Shown: positions 1-7,834 of the stretch, piece by piece | Layout: every line of letters starts with the position of its first letter | Position numbering within the stretch: position 1 is the stretch's first letter | NCBI GenBank assembly: GCA_902781045.1 | Contig: CACZHT010000001.1 | Coordinates: forward strand, 1-64,000 | Reading direction: 5' to 3' | DNA: 64,000 bases | Source: an uncultured Bacteroidales bacterium | GTDB lineage: Bacteria > Bacteroidota > Bacteroidia > Bacteroidales > Muribaculaceae | Made by a program: the position numbers and the translations under genes | Notes under the pieces: model-generated | The model's database searches: none | Seen by the model: only the letters and a program-made list of their open reading frames with translations | Told to the model about the DNA's origin: nothing

Positions 1-180
1 ATGATAACTGGCTGTTACCACAACGTGAGCGACGGGCATCTGCAAGCCTACATCGACGAGGCCGTGTTCCGTTGGAACACAAGAAAAATGAGCGAATCGA
101 GACGATTCGCCCATATGTTCGCCAAGTCAATCGGTTTGATTGTACGTTGGAGTGCGATTGAGGAGCGGAAGGCAGCCTGA
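1..180 (+). CDS. IS1595/ISXO2-like transposase, C-terminal part
   Basis: The first 59 codons read as the end of a DDE transposase of the IS1595 (ISXO2-like) type: the block GCYHNVSDGHLQAYIDE followed by VFRWNTRK matches the conserved G-x-YH-x-VS-x-x-HLQ-x-Y-x-[DE]-E-x-x-FR-x-N-x-R signature near the C terminus of that family. The ATG at base 1 is only the window edge; most of the protein lies outside. The tail after the signature is short and ends in TGA at 178-180. The opposite-strand broken gene begins directly beside the stop, so the element probably landed in or next to that gene. No terminal inverted repeat can be recognised here. Confidence 0.75.
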   Translation: MITGCYHNVSDGHLQAYIDEAVFRWNTRKMSESRRFAHMFAKSIGLIVRWSAIEERKAA

Positions 181-566
181 TATTCCTTCAACCTTCCGTC
201 ATGAATTTCAGCATAATAACCGCTGACATAATCTGCTTCTCCTATGTTATCAGGTTCGCAATAAACTTCTAGGGAGAAATCACCATCATTATAGAGCCTA
301 AGAATTCTTAATCCGTCTTCATATGCCTCATCTGGCGTTATGAACCACTCTTGTTTGGCATCTTTAGAATCGTGTGAATCCTAATAACATTCAATGGTTT
401 CGTATTCCCCTGGAAGACCCTCTGTTTCTTCTATTCGGCTTATAGACCAATAGTATTGTTCACGTGGTTGCTGCGTTACCGCTTCTTTAAGAACTCTCCT
501 AACGCTCCGATTCACGATTCTGCGGAGGTCGCCCTCTGTAAGTCTTATTCTTCTTTTCATAATCAC
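181..566 (-). pseudogene. TAG-interrupted gene, phage-like N terminus, cut by transposase end
   Basis: A minus-strand frame starts at 566 (or ATG at 560) with the charged helix MKRRIRLTEGDLRRIVN and RSVRRVLKEA, an N-terminal pattern I associate with small proteins of Bacteroidales phages and accessory islands. At 381-383 there is an in-frame TAG, after which the same frame continues with clean coding character (acidic, Tyr-rich, ending near GRLKEY) up to the transposase stop at about 181. There is no TAA or TGA in between. Either this is a nonsense-mutated and truncated remnant, or TAG was a sense codon in its source, as in the frame at 51854-53380. Function unknown. Confidence 0.5.
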
Positions 567-657
567 TTCTTTGCTTTTTTCTCCATAAATAGCCCAATCA
601 CACCAAAAATGCTGCGTGACGCTTTTTTTGAAAATACAGCGACATTAACAGACAAGC

Positions 658-768
658 GCACCCAAATCTGGATGCGCTCTTATTGAATGATTGCCTGTAC
701 CTACCAACCAAAAGGTTGTTTCAAGCTCCATCTTGCCTATATTGCAGCACAATCATTTATTTGGGTGC
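658..768. repeat. Imperfect inverted repeat
   Basis: GCACCCAAAT at 658-667 is repeated as its reverse complement ATTTGGGTGC at 759-768, and AATGATTG at 686-693 pairs with CAATCATT at 750-757. The arms bracket about 56 nt. This could be a long hairpin terminator, an element end or a recombination site. It lies just upstream of the unknown gene at 844. The rest of 567-843 shows no coding sequence I can support. Confidence 0.45.
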
Positions 769-843
769 AAATCTACTAATAAATATCTTAACAAAAAAAG
801 CTTCTCAAATATTTAACTATTTATAACAAAAGAGAGAAAACAT

Positions 844-1497
844 ATGATTAACCCAAAATATGGCATTAAATCACTACGTCAAGGATTTGAAAGATACAAG
901 AGGTATTGTAAACTTCCTATTTCAATTAGAGTAAGTAAATCAACAGTTTCTTTCTATGTCAAGAGGCCATCAACGGCAATGGGAACAGAGGCAAGAGTAT
1001 CTAATCATCATCCAAACATTCAGAACTATACAAATGATGGGGCACAACCTTGGACAACAGAAAATGTCAGTATCGAATTCATAATTCCAAATTCCGATGC
1101 AGACACGAGTCCTTTTAGGGCACGCGTTTATCAGAATGCTGGAGGAACTATTCAGCCCTTTGATGTGACAGTGTTTCAGTACAATTCCAGTCTAATTGAC
1201 CCAAGTGACATACCAGTTATTTTCAAAGCGATTATAGTGTTTTTGAATGGGAATGGATATACAGACCCATTTGTGGGTACGCCAAAAGAAGCAAAAGTAA
1301 TACCTAGGCGTTCAAACATCAAACCATATAAACCGAAGATGCCAATAACAAATATATCTGTAAATAAAAGAGGTCAGAATGTGTCTGCGCCAAAGAAATG
1401 GCAGGGTGCTGATTATGTGTCTGAGTCAATCATCGAAAGAGTTATTCGAGAGGAGATAAACAAAGCCATTGCCGAATGTGAACGATTGGTGTGGTGA
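844..1497 (+). CDS. Hypothetical protein, AT-rich, possibly phage-derived
   Basis: A 217-residue protein that I do not recognise. It begins basic (KSLRQGFERYKRYCK), has a central part rich in Asn, Thr and Pro with beta-strand-like alternation (VSIEFIIPNSDADTSPFR), a basic Pro/Lys linker around residues 150-175, and a C-terminal amphipathic helix SESIIERVIREEINKAI. It has no signal peptide or membrane segment. Base composition is clearly more AT-rich than the genes from 2065 onward, and it sits between a transposase tail and a terminator, so horizontal origin is likely. The start is the first ATG, 9 nt after a purine-rich AAAAGAGAGAAAA stretch. Confidence 0.6.
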   Translation: MINPKYGIKSLRQGFERYKRYCKLPISIRVSKSTVSFYVKRPSTAMGTEARVSNHHPNIQNYTNDGAQPWTTENVSIEFIIPNSDADTSPFRARVYQNAGGTIQPFDVTVFQYNSSLIDPSDIPVIFKAIIVFLNGNGYTDPFVGTPKEAKVIPRRSNIKPYKPKMPITNISVNKRGQNVSAPKKWQGADYVSESIIERVIREEINKAIAECERLVW

Positions 1498-1500
1498 GTT

Positions 1501-1542
1501 AAATCCCATTGACAGCTCAATCGGTTGCCAATGGGATTTTAG
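1501..1542 (+). terminator. Rho-independent terminator
   Basis: A perfect 11-bp stem, AAATCCCATTG (1501-1511) with CAATGGGATTT (1529-1539), a 17-nt loop and a T-rich tail follow the stop of the gene at 844-1497. The A-run on the other side would also let it work in reverse. Confidence 0.75.
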
Positions 1543-1558
1543 ATTTTTTAACTATAAT

Positions 1559-1688
1559 TATTTTTGGGGGACAACTGGTATATAGTTCCCTAAAATAAAA
1601 ATGTTGAAAATGGACGAGTAGCGATAGAAGAAATCCCGTAGCAGACAGTAAAAGGATGAGGGGCGGCACTGAGGGTGTCGCCCTTTTT
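1559..1688 (+). ncRNA. Candidate small RNA ending in a terminator hairpin
   Basis: TATTTTTG at 1559-1566 fits the Bacteroidetes -7 box TAnnTTTG. About 100 nt downstream, GGGCGGCACT (1661-1670) pairs with GGTGTCGCCC (1674-1683) across a 3-nt loop and is followed by TTTTT. No reading frame worth keeping lies between box and hairpin, so the segment could be a short non-coding transcript. The hairpin is solid; the promoter and the RNA are inference. Confidence 0.35.
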
Positions 1689-1743
1689 GTGAGATGGCGC
1701 ATCATTTTTTGGCTCGGATGGCTTATAGTTTCATATTTTTTGT

Positions 1744-1751
1744 TATATTTG
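1744..1751 (+). promoter_or_regulatory. Bacteroidetes -7 promoter box
   Basis: TATATTTG matches TAnnTTTG of the primary Bacteroidetes sigma factor. It would drive the small zinc protein at 1856 and the genes behind it, leaving a leader of about 100 nt in which I see no strong structure. Confidence 0.5.
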
Positions 1752-1855
1752 CAGTCTGAACTCTGAGCCGATTCGCTCGGTCTGTTTAGATTTCTCTGTT
1801 AAGAATTTGAGAATTATTCGCGAGTTAAAGAAGTTGAACATAAGAACAATAGACT

Positions 1856-2038
1856 ATGTTGATTCCGTGTCAATGTTGTGGAAAAGAGTACCCCAAGGAT
1901 TTTAACTGGTATGTGTGTGACAAGTGTGGCTATCGCGTTTGTCCGTTTTGCTTGAGCAGGCACCGGGGCAGGTATGGCACAGGCTTCAAATGCAGCCAGT
2001 GTGCATTTGGCCAGATGAAATATGTGCATATTTCTTGA
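1856..2038 (+). CDS. Small double zinc-ribbon protein
   Basis: A 60-residue protein with four Cys pairs in order: CQCC near residue 5, CDKC near 22, CPFC near 30 and CSQC near 46, enough ligands for two zinc ions in a treble-clef or RING-like fold. A basic stretch (SRHRGRYGTG) lies between the third and fourth pair. The length and spacing look complete, not truncated. It is the first gene of a plus-strand run with the exonuclease (26 nt downstream) and the ADP-ribosylglycohydrolase. The target, nucleic acid or protein, cannot be read from the sequence. Confidence 0.7.
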   Translation: MLIPCQCCGKEYPKDFNWYVCDKCGYRVCPFCLSRHRGRYGTGFKCSQCAFGQMKYVHIS

Positions 2039-2064
2039 GACATCAATAAACACTCAACCAAGAG

Positions 2065-2556
2065 ATGACTGACTTTGCAGCGATTGACTTTGAGACGGCC
2101 AACGGCGAGCGCACCAGCGTGTGCTCGGTGGGCGTTGTCGTGGTGCGTGAGGGCCAAGTGGCCGACACGTTCTACTCGCTCATCCAGCCTGAACCGAACT
2201 ACTACAACTACTGGTGCCAGCGTGTGCACGGTCTGTCGCGAGCGGACACCGACACTGCCCCACTCTTCCCCGATGTGTGGGCACGGGTTGCGCCACTGAT
2301 TGAGGGACTGCCGCTGGTGGCGCACAACAAGGCGTTCGACGAGGCTTGCCTGCGGGCAGTGATGCGTTGCTACCAGATGGAATGGCCCGACTACCGCTTC
2401 TACTGCACGTTGCAGGCGTCGCGCCGCAAGCTGCGTGAGCTGCCCAACCACCAGTTGCAGACTGTGGCAGCAGCGTGTGGTTACGAGATGCGCAATCACC
2501 ATCATGCACTGGCCGATGCTGCAGCGTGTGCAGCCATAGCACTCAAAATATTATAA
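2065..2556 (+). CDS. DnaQ-like 3'-5' exonuclease (DEDDh)
   Basis: A 163-residue stand-alone exonuclease domain of the DnaQ/epsilon superfamily. Exo I is AAIDFETAN with catalytic Asp8 and Glu10, Exo II is LVAHNKAFDEACL, and Exo III is HHHALADAAACAAIAL with the DEDDh histidine and aspartate. The family removes nucleotides from 3' ends using two metal ions. It lacks the polymerase or BRCT domains found in longer relatives, so it is a free editing, repair or RNA-trimming enzyme; which one is not visible. It starts at the ATG 26 nt after the zinc-protein stop and is followed by the ADP-ribosylglycohydrolase after 17 nt, suggesting co-transcription. Confidence 0.85.
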   Translation: MTDFAAIDFETANGERTSVCSVGVVVVREGQVADTFYSLIQPEPNYYNYWCQRVHGLSRADTDTAPLFPDVWARVAPLIEGLPLVAHNKAFDEACLRAVMRCYQMEWPDYRFYCTLQASRRKLRELPNHQLQTVAAACGYEMRNHHHALADAAACAAIALKIL

Positions 2557-2573
2557 CCATCAAACAATTCATT

Positions 2574-3374
2574 ATGATTGGAGCAATAATTGGAGACATG
2601 GTCGGCTCGATATATGAGTTCGACAACATCAAGACCAAGGAGTTTGACTTCTTCGATGGCCGCATGGAGCCCACCGACGACAGTATCTTGACCATCGCCA
2701 CAGCTGACTGGCTGCTGAGCGGCGGCAATCCTGGCGACTACTACTTGCGCTATGCACAGGCTTATCCGCACCCCATGGGCAGCTATGGCTCTGGATTTGT
2801 CACCTGGGTGCATCGTGCCTCGCGAGGCAATGCCGACCCCTATAACAGCTGCGGCAACGGCAGTGCCATGCGCGTCAGCCCGGTTGGTTGGGCATTTGAC
2901 ACGGAGCAGGAGACGCTGGCGATGGCCCAGCGGTCGGCCGAATGCACCCACAACCACCCCGAGGGCATCAAGGGGGCACAAGCTACCGCTCAGTGCATCT
3001 TCATGGCCCGTCATGGCGCCACGCCCAGCGACATCAAGCAGCGCATTGAGCAGGACTACGGCTATGACCTGTCGCTCACGGTCGATGAGATACGCCCCCG
3101 ATATTCGTGGCAGGGTCTGGACGGAGTCGGCAATGGTGGCACATGCCAGGGCAGTGTGCCTCAAGCCATCGCATGTGCCCTGCAAGCCACCGACTTTGAA
3201 GATGCCGTGCGCAACGCCATCTCGATTGGCGGTGACAGCGACACCATTGGCTGCATCACCGGCGCCATTGCCGAGGCGTTGTTCGGTGTGCCCCAGTGGA
3301 TGGGAGCCAAGGCGCTGTCGCGTCTCCCCCACCCCTTGCGTCAAGTGGTTGAACGCTTCACAAACACTTATTGA
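2574..3374 (+). CDS. ADP-ribosylglycohydrolase family protein
   Basis: A 266-residue protein of the DraG/ARH family, which removes ADP-ribose from proteins or nucleic acids using a two-metal centre. The N-terminal GDMVGSIYEF, the metal-binding TDDSILTIATADWLL, GNGSAMRVSPVGWA, the TH-x-HPEGIKGAQA helix and the C-terminal GGDSDTIGCITGAIAEA are all present, so it should be active. I chose the ATG at 2574 because the family begins with M-x-G-A-x-x-GD; a longer frame upstream overlaps the exonuclease and is not supported. A truncated second copy of the same family lies at 54727-55065. Substrate unknown. Confidence 0.85.
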   Translation: MIGAIIGDMVGSIYEFDNIKTKEFDFFDGRMEPTDDSILTIATADWLLSGGNPGDYYLRYAQAYPHPMGSYGSGFVTWVHRASRGNADPYNSCGNGSAMRVSPVGWAFDTEQETLAMAQRSAECTHNHPEGIKGAQATAQCIFMARHGATPSDIKQRIEQDYGYDLSLTVDEIRPRYSWQGLDGVGNGGTCQGSVPQAIACALQATDFEDAVRNAISIGGDSDTIGCITGAIAEALFGVPQWMGAKALSRLPHPLRQVVERFTNTY

Positions 3375-3401
3375 ACTGCACCCGATCAGCAAATAACACA
3401 A

Positions 3402-3433
3402 AAATCCCCAGCCATTGGTTGGGGATTTGAGTT
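3402..3433. terminator. Bidirectional terminator
   Basis: AAATCCCCA (3402-3410) pairs with TGGGGATTT (3420-3428). The A/T runs on each side let it serve both the ADP-ribosylglycohydrolase from the left and rplQ, the end of the ribosomal cluster, from the right. Confidence 0.75.
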
Positions 3434-3455
3434 TATTGCTCAATCAATTGAGTGA

Positions 3456-3986
3456 TTACTCCTCAGCAGCAGGAGCCTCGGCGGTAGCCTTCTTGCTTGA
3501 ACGGCGAGTGCGGCGAGTGGTCTTCTTGGCTGCGCCAGTCTCCTGAGCCTTAGCCTCGAGCATTGCCTCGTTGAAGTCAACAAGCTCGATGAAGCAAGTC
3601 TTGGCATTGTCGCCCAGACGGTTGCCCAGCTTGAGGATGCGGGTGTAGCCACCGGGACGGTCGCCCACCTTGGGTGCCACAACACCGAACAGCTCGGTGA
3701 CAGCACGCTTGTCCTGCAGATAGCTGAACACCAGACGGCGCGAAGCCTGATCTTTTGGAGCAGCCTTGTTCTCGTTGTTCCAGCCCTCGGCCAGACGTGC
3801 ATCGGCCTTAAGACCGCGCTGAGCGACATTGATGATGTGCTCGGCATAGCCACGCAGGGCCTTAGCCTTAGCGAGGGTGGTGATGATGCGCTTGTGCTGG
3901 ATGAGCGAGATGGTCATGTTGGCCATGAGCGCGTCACGATGGGCCTTCTTGCGGCTTAAGTGGTTGAATCTTTTATTGTGTCTCAT
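3456..3986 (-). CDS. rplQ: 50S ribosomal protein L17
   Basis: Last gene of the ribosomal cluster. The L17 core is clear ([20 protein letters not shown] at the start, then [18 protein letters not shown]). L17 lies near the exit of the peptide tunnel on the 50S subunit. At 176 residues it is longer than the usual 115-130: the last 40 residues form a Lys/Arg/Ala/Glu-rich tail ([18 protein letters not shown]), probably flexible and rRNA-binding, as is common in Bacteroidales. It follows rpoA by 9 nt, the conserved alpha-operon order. Confidence 0.97.
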   Translation of the reverse strand: MRHNKRFNHLSRKKAHRDALMANMTISLIQHKRIITTLAKAKALRGYAEHIINVAQRGLKADARLAEGWNNENKAAPKDQASRRLVFSYLQDKRAVTELFGVVAPKVGDRPGGYTRILKLGNRLGDNAKTCFIELVDFNEAMLEAKAQETGAAKKTTRRTRRSSKKATAEAPAAEE

Positions 3987-3995
3987 CGTTGTTTA

Positions 3996-4988
3996 TCAGT
4001 CTTTATCTAGTTTATATTTAGCAATATCCATTCCGAACGACAGTCCGAGGTTGGCCAGCAGCTCCTCAAGCTCGCTGAGCGACTTCTTGCCGAAGTTGCG
4101 GAACTTGAGCAGGTCGGTCTTGTTGAAGACCACCAGTTCGCCGAGAGTCTCGACCTCGGCCGACTTGAGGCAGTTGAGTGCTCTGACCGAGAGGTCCATG
4201 TCGACGAGCTTCTGCTTGAGCAGTTGCCGCATGTGCAGCACCTCCTCGTCAAACTCCTCGTTCGTGTCGGTCTCGGTGGTGTCAAGGGCAATCTTCTCAT
4301 CGCTGAAGAGCATGAAGTGCTGAATCAGGATTTTTGCTGCCTCCTTGAGTGCCTCCTTGGGATGGATAGAACCGTCGGTAGTAATCTCAAGCACGAGTTT
4401 CTCGTAGTCGGTCTTCTGCTCGACACGATAGTTCTCGATGTCATACTTCACATTAATGATGGGCGTGTAGATTGAGTCGATTGCGATGACATCAATCGGG
4501 TCGTTGGGCGACTGATTCTCGTCGGCCGGCACATAACCACGTCCCTTGTTGATGGAAAGCTCGATTTGGAAGCTGGTGGTTGGGTCGACGTGACAGATGA
4601 CCAGCTCGGGGTTGAGCACCTCGAATCCGCTGAGCACATTGCCCATGTCACCAGCCTTGAAAACATCCTGGCCCGAAACCTTGACAGTAGCCTTCTCTGA
4701 CTCAGTGTCGTCGACAATGCGTTTGAGACGCACTCTCTTGAGGTTGAGGATGACGTTGGTGACGTCCTCCTTCACACCGGGGATCGTTGCGAACTCATGC
4801 TGCACGCCGTCGATGCGGATGTTGCAGATGGCATATCCCTCGAGTCCCGAGAGCAGGATGCGCCGCAGGGCATTGCCCACCGTCACACCATATCCTGGCT
4901 CGAGTGGTCGGAACTCGAACTTGCCGAAGGTGTTGGATGCTTCGAGCATCAACACCTTGTCGGGTTTCTGAAATGCTAAAATAGCCAT
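3996..4988 (-). CDS. rpoA: RNA polymerase alpha subunit
   Basis: A 330-residue alpha subunit. The N-terminal domain (about 1-230) dimerises and assembles beta and beta-prime ([21 protein letters not shown]). After an acidic linker, the C-terminal domain (about 255-315) carries the helix-hairpin-helix region [16 protein letters not shown] used to touch UP-element DNA and activators. It lies between rpsD and rplQ, so polymerase supply is tied to ribosome synthesis. Confidence 0.98.
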   Translation of the reverse strand: MAILAFQKPDKVLMLEASNTFGKFEFRPLEPGYGVTVGNALRRILLSGLEGYAICNIRIDGVQHEFATIPGVKEDVTNVILNLKRVRLKRIVDDTESEKATVKVSGQDVFKAGDMGNVLSGFEVLNPELVICHVDPTTSFQIELSINKGRGYVPADENQSPNDPIDVIAIDSIYTPIINVKYDIENYRVEQKTDYEKLVLEITTDGSIHPKEALKEAAKILIQHFMLFSDEKIALDTTETDTNEEFDEEVLHMRQLLKQKLVDMDLSVRALNCLKSAEVETLGELVVFNKTDLLKFRNFGKKSLSELEELLANLGLSFGMDIAKYKLDKD

Positions 4989-5000
4989 GGATGTTACTTT

Positions 5001-5609
5001 TTACTGTTTTGAATACAACTCGACGATCAGCTGCTCCTTGATGTTTTCGGGGATGTCCTCACGCTGAGGCAGGTGCAGCAGCTTGCCGCCCTTGACGTTC
5101 TCGTCCCACTCGATCCAGGGATACTTGCTGTGGTTGAAACCAGCGAGTGCATCTTGGATGACCTCGAGCGACTTGCTCTTCTCACGCACAGCAACCACCT
5201 GTCCAGGCTCGACGCGATAAGACGGGATGTTGACCACATCACCATTGACAACGATGTGACGGTGCAGCACCAGCTGACGTGCGGCAGCACGCGAGGGAGC
5301 GATACCCAGACGATAGACGACATTGTCAAGACGCTGTTCGAGCAGTTGCAGGAGCACCTCGCCGGTGACTCCCTTCATTGCCGAAGCCTTCTTGAAGAGG
5401 TTGCGGAACTGACGCTCGAGCACTCCATAAGTGTACTTAGCCTTCTGCTTCTCACGAAGCTGAGTGCCATACTCCGACTGTTTTCTTCTTCTGTTCTGCC
5501 CGTGCTGGCCGGGGGGGTAGTTCTTCTTTGCGAGCACCTTGTCTTCTCCAAAGATGGGTTCACCCAGCTTACGAGCGATTTTAGTTTTTGGACCGGTATA
5601 TCTAGCCAT
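5001..5609 (-). CDS. rpsD: 30S ribosomal protein S4
   Basis: A 202-residue primary 16S-binding protein. The N-terminal part contains [13 protein letters not shown], and an S4 RNA-binding domain follows at roughly residues 90-155 ([20 protein letters not shown], then [17 protein letters not shown]). The zinc Cys cluster of some S4 proteins is absent, so this is the zinc-free form. Unlike the tightly packed neighbours, it is preceded by a leader of about 160 nt with nested inverted repeats (5634-5765), which suggests S4-type autoregulation. Confidence 0.98.
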   Translation of the reverse strand: MARYTGPKTKIARKLGEPIFGEDKVLAKKNYPPGQHGQNRRRKQSEYGTQLREKQKAKYTYGVLERQFRNLFKKASAMKGVTGEVLLQLLEQRLDNVVYRLGIAPSRAAARQLVLHRHIVVNGDVVNIPSYRVEPGQVVAVREKSKSLEVIQDALAGFNHSKYPWIEWDENVKGGKLLHLPQREDIPENIKEQLIVELYSKQ

Positions 5610-5633
5610 TTTTTCTAAAATTATTAAAGATGT

Positions 5634-5765
5634 GATACAGAATCATCACAGTGCAGCCGCGATTGCAGAGAGGTCGTGTAAGAGATGCAACCTTAATTCA
5701 CTGTGAGTAATTCGCTTGATGTTGAATAGTGTTGTTAATGTTAATTGACCAAATGTCGCTGTATC
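5634..5765 (-). promoter_or_regulatory. Structured rpsD leader, candidate S4 autoregulatory element
   Basis: Within the rpsK-rpsD gap two inverted repeats are nested: GATACAG (5634-5640) with CTGTATC (5759-5765) outside, and CACAGTG (5647-5653) with CACTGTG (5699-5705) inside. The outer arm begins just after the rpsK stop and closes close to the rpsD start, so the whole intergenic RNA can fold as one domain. S4 represses its own operon through mRNA structures in other phyla; applying that here is inference. Confidence 0.45.
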
Positions 5766-5768
5766 AGC

Positions 5769-6158
5769 TTAGACGCGGCGACGCTTGGGAGGACGGCAAC
5801 CATTGTGGGGCAGCGGCGTGACATCGATGATTTCGACGACGCTGATGCCAGCACCATGGATGGTGCGGATTGCCGATTCACGACCATTACCCGGTCCTTT
5901 GACATAAGCCTTCACCTTGCGCAGGCCCAGGTCATAGGCGACCTTAGCACAGTCCTGAGCAGCCATCTGGGCAGCATAGGGAGTGTTCTTCTTGCTCCCG
6001 CGGAAACCCATCTTGCCGGCCGAAGACCATGAGATAACTTGTCCCTCACCGTTGGTGAGACACACAATGATGTTGTTGAAAGAAGAATGCACGTGGAGCT
6101 GACCTACGCCGTCAACCTTAACCACTCTCTTCTTTGCTGCGACTGTCTTTTTTGCCAT
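5769..6158 (-). CDS. rpsK: 30S ribosomal protein S11
   Basis: A 129-residue platform protein of the 30S subunit. [20 protein letters not shown] near the N terminus and the basic C terminus [13 protein letters not shown] are diagnostic. It follows rpsM by 9 nt in the conserved S13-S11-S4-alpha-L17 order. It starts at an ATG with a basic [13 protein letters not shown] leader typical of the family. Confidence 0.98.
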   Translation of the reverse strand: MAKKTVAAKKRVVKVDGVGQLHVHSSFNNIIVCLTNGEGQVISWSSAGKMGFRGSKKNTPYAAQMAAQDCAKVAYDLGLRKVKAYVKGPGNGRESAIRTIHGAGISVVEIIDVTPLPHNGCRPPKRRRV

Positions 6159-6167
6159 ACTTTAATA

Positions 6168-6548
6168 TTATTTAGTAGCTTTTTTCTTGTTAGCGACGGT
6201 TTTCTTGCGTCCCTTGCGGGTACGAGCGTTGTTCTTGGTGCTCTGTCCACGCACGGGCAGTCCATTGCGGTGACGGATGCCACGATAGCAACCGATGTCC
6301 ATCAGTCGCTTGATGTTCATCTGCACCTCGCTGCGCAGGTCACCCTCGACCTTGTAGTCCTCGCTGATGACCTCACGAACCTTGGCTGCCTCAGCGTCGG
6401 TCCAGTCCTTGACCTTGGTGTCCTCGCTCACGCCAGCCTTCTCGAGAATCTTAGCGGCCGAGCTGCGACCGATACCGAAGATGTAGGTCAGAGCGATCAC
6501 GCCGCGCTTGTTTTGGGGCAAGTCAACGCCCACGATACGAATTGCCAT
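6168..6548 (-). CDS. rpsM: 30S ribosomal protein S13
   Basis: A 126-residue head protein of the 30S subunit that contacts P-site tRNA and the B1 bridges. It shows [20 protein letters not shown], the helix-two-turn-helix region and [15 protein letters not shown], then a basic tail ([16 protein letters not shown]) that reaches tRNA. It follows rpmJ by 45 nt. Confidence 0.98.
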   Translation of the reverse strand: MAIRIVGVDLPQNKRGVIALTYIFGIGRSSAAKILEKAGVSEDTKVKDWTDAEAAKVREVISEDYKVEGDLRSEVQMNIKRLMDIGCYRGIRHRNGLPVRGQSTKNNARTRKGRKKTVANKKKATK

Positions 6549-6593
6549 ATTCTGTAAAAATTTTGTGCAAAATTAGTCAAAAAAATCGAAATA

Positions 6594-6710
6594 TCACCCC
6601 TGACGCATCTTGAATTTGGGGTTTTTCTTGTTAATCACATAGAGACGGCCCTTGCGGCGAACGATTTTGCAGTCCGGGGTACGCTTCTTGATAGATGCTC
6701 TTACTTTCAT
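6594..6710 (-). CDS. rpmJ: 50S ribosomal protein L36, zinc-free form
   Basis: A 38-residue gene reading [19 protein letters not shown], then [19 protein letters not shown]. In zinc-binding L36 three Cys and one His coordinate the metal; only one Cys (position 14) remains here, so this is a C-minus form that should work without zinc. It sits between infA and rpsM, its usual place, and would be missed by ORF callers with a 60-residue cut-off. Confidence 0.95.
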   Translation of the reverse strand: MKVRASIKKRTPDCKIVRRKGRLYVINKKNPKFKMRQG

Positions 6711-6749
6711 AGTAGTGAGTATGTTAAATGAAAGAATTGTAGTGTTGTT

Positions 6750-6968
6750 TTATTTGTATCTGAACGAAATACGCCCTTTAGTCAGGTCGTAGGGCGACAT
6801 CTCCACCTTGACGCGGTCGCCGGGCAGAATCTTGATGTAGTGCATGCGCATCTTGCCCGAGATGTGGGCAATGATTTGATGACCATTCTCAAGCTCAACA
6901 CGGAACATTGCGTTGCTCAACGATTCAACAATCGTTCCATCGAGTTCAATTGCAGTCTGTTTTGCCAT
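6750..6968 (-). CDS. infA: Translation initiation factor IF-1
   Basis: A 72-residue OB-fold protein that occupies the A site of the 30S subunit during initiation. [20 protein letters not shown] and [20 protein letters not shown] are full-family matches and the length is exactly typical. It lies between map and rpmJ, the standard Bacteroidales order. Confidence 0.98.
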   Translation of the reverse strand: MAKQTAIELDGTIVESLSNAMFRVELENGHQIIAHISGKMRMHYIKILPGDRVKVEMSPYDLTKGRISFRYK

Positions 6969-7009
6969 ATTGAAAATTGGTTCGGTTAAGTTTAGAAAAT
7001 ACTATAGAA

Positions 7010-7795
7010 TCAGATGAATCGGTCGCCCAGAACCTCCTTGACAAAGTCGAACGATGACAGGATGTCGGGTTTGCCGTGATGCACGGCAATCGAATGCTCG
7101 AAATGCGCGCTGGGCTTGCGGTCGCGAGTGCGGCAAGTCCATCCGTCAGCCTCCTGAAAGATATTCTTGCTGCCCATGTTAATCATCGGCTCGATGGCGA
7201 TGGTCATTCCGTTCTTGATGAGCGGTCCAGTGCCACGTCGCCCATAATTGGGCACTTCGGGATCCTCGTGGAGTTTCTTGCCCACACCGTGGCCCACAAA
7301 CTCCCTTACGACTCCATATCCTCGCTTCTCGCAATAGTCCTGAATAGCGTGTCCGATGTCGCCAATACGGTTTCCCGGAACCGCCTTCTCGATGCCTACA
7401 TAGAGGGCCTCCTTGGTGGTGCGAAGCAACTGCTTTACCTCTTCCTTTACCTCTCCGACACAAAATGTGTAGGTCGAGTCGCCGTTGTAGCCGGCCGGTG
7501 TGACGGCTCCGCAGTCGACCGAGACGATATCGCCGTCCTCAAGTGCATATCCCGATGGGATGCCATGGACGACATTCTCGTTGACCGAAATGCACACACT
7601 TCCCGGGAAGCCATACAGGCCGAGGAATCCTGGCACACACCCTTGCGAGCGTATAAACTCGTCGGCAATCTGATTGAGCCTCCGTGTCGTAATCCCGGGT
7701 GCCACCCAGCGGGCCACTTCGCCCAGCGTGCGTGCCACCACGAGATTAGCTTCACGGAGCAACTCTATCTCTTCATCAGTCTTGAGTATAATCAT
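7010..7795 (-). CDS. map: Methionine aminopeptidase, type I
   Basis: A 261-residue enzyme that removes the initiator Met from nascent proteins. The pita-bread metal ligands are all visible: the Asp pair in SVDCGAVTPAGYNGDSTY, His in FVGHGVGKKLHEDP, Glu in TIAIEPMIN and Glu in SAHFEHSIAV. There is no N-terminal zinc finger, so it is the short cytosolic form. It follows secY by 39 nt and precedes infA by 41 nt, placing N-terminal processing in the translation operon. Confidence 0.97.
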   Translation of the reverse strand: MIILKTDEEIELLREANLVVARTLGEVARWVAPGITTRRLNQIADEFIRSQGCVPGFLGLYGFPGSVCISVNENVVHGIPSGYALEDGDIVSVDCGAVTPAGYNGDSTYTFCVGEVKEEVKQLLRTTKEALYVGIEKAVPGNRIGDIGHAIQDYCEKRGYGVVREFVGHGVGKKLHEDPEVPNYGRRGTGPLIKNGMTIAIEPMINMGSKNIFQEADGWTCRTRDRKPSAHFEHSIAVHHGKPDILSSFDFVKEVLGDRFI

Positions 7796-7834
7796 TACTT
7801 GAATTAAACCGTTGAGATTGTGGAGTTGCCACAG

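Noticed and set aside
2475..2573. Longer ADP-ribosylglycohydrolase start inside the exonuclease gene
   Set aside because: The family begins at M-x-G-A-x-x-GD; the upstream 33 codons overlap the exonuclease frame and are not conserved-looking.
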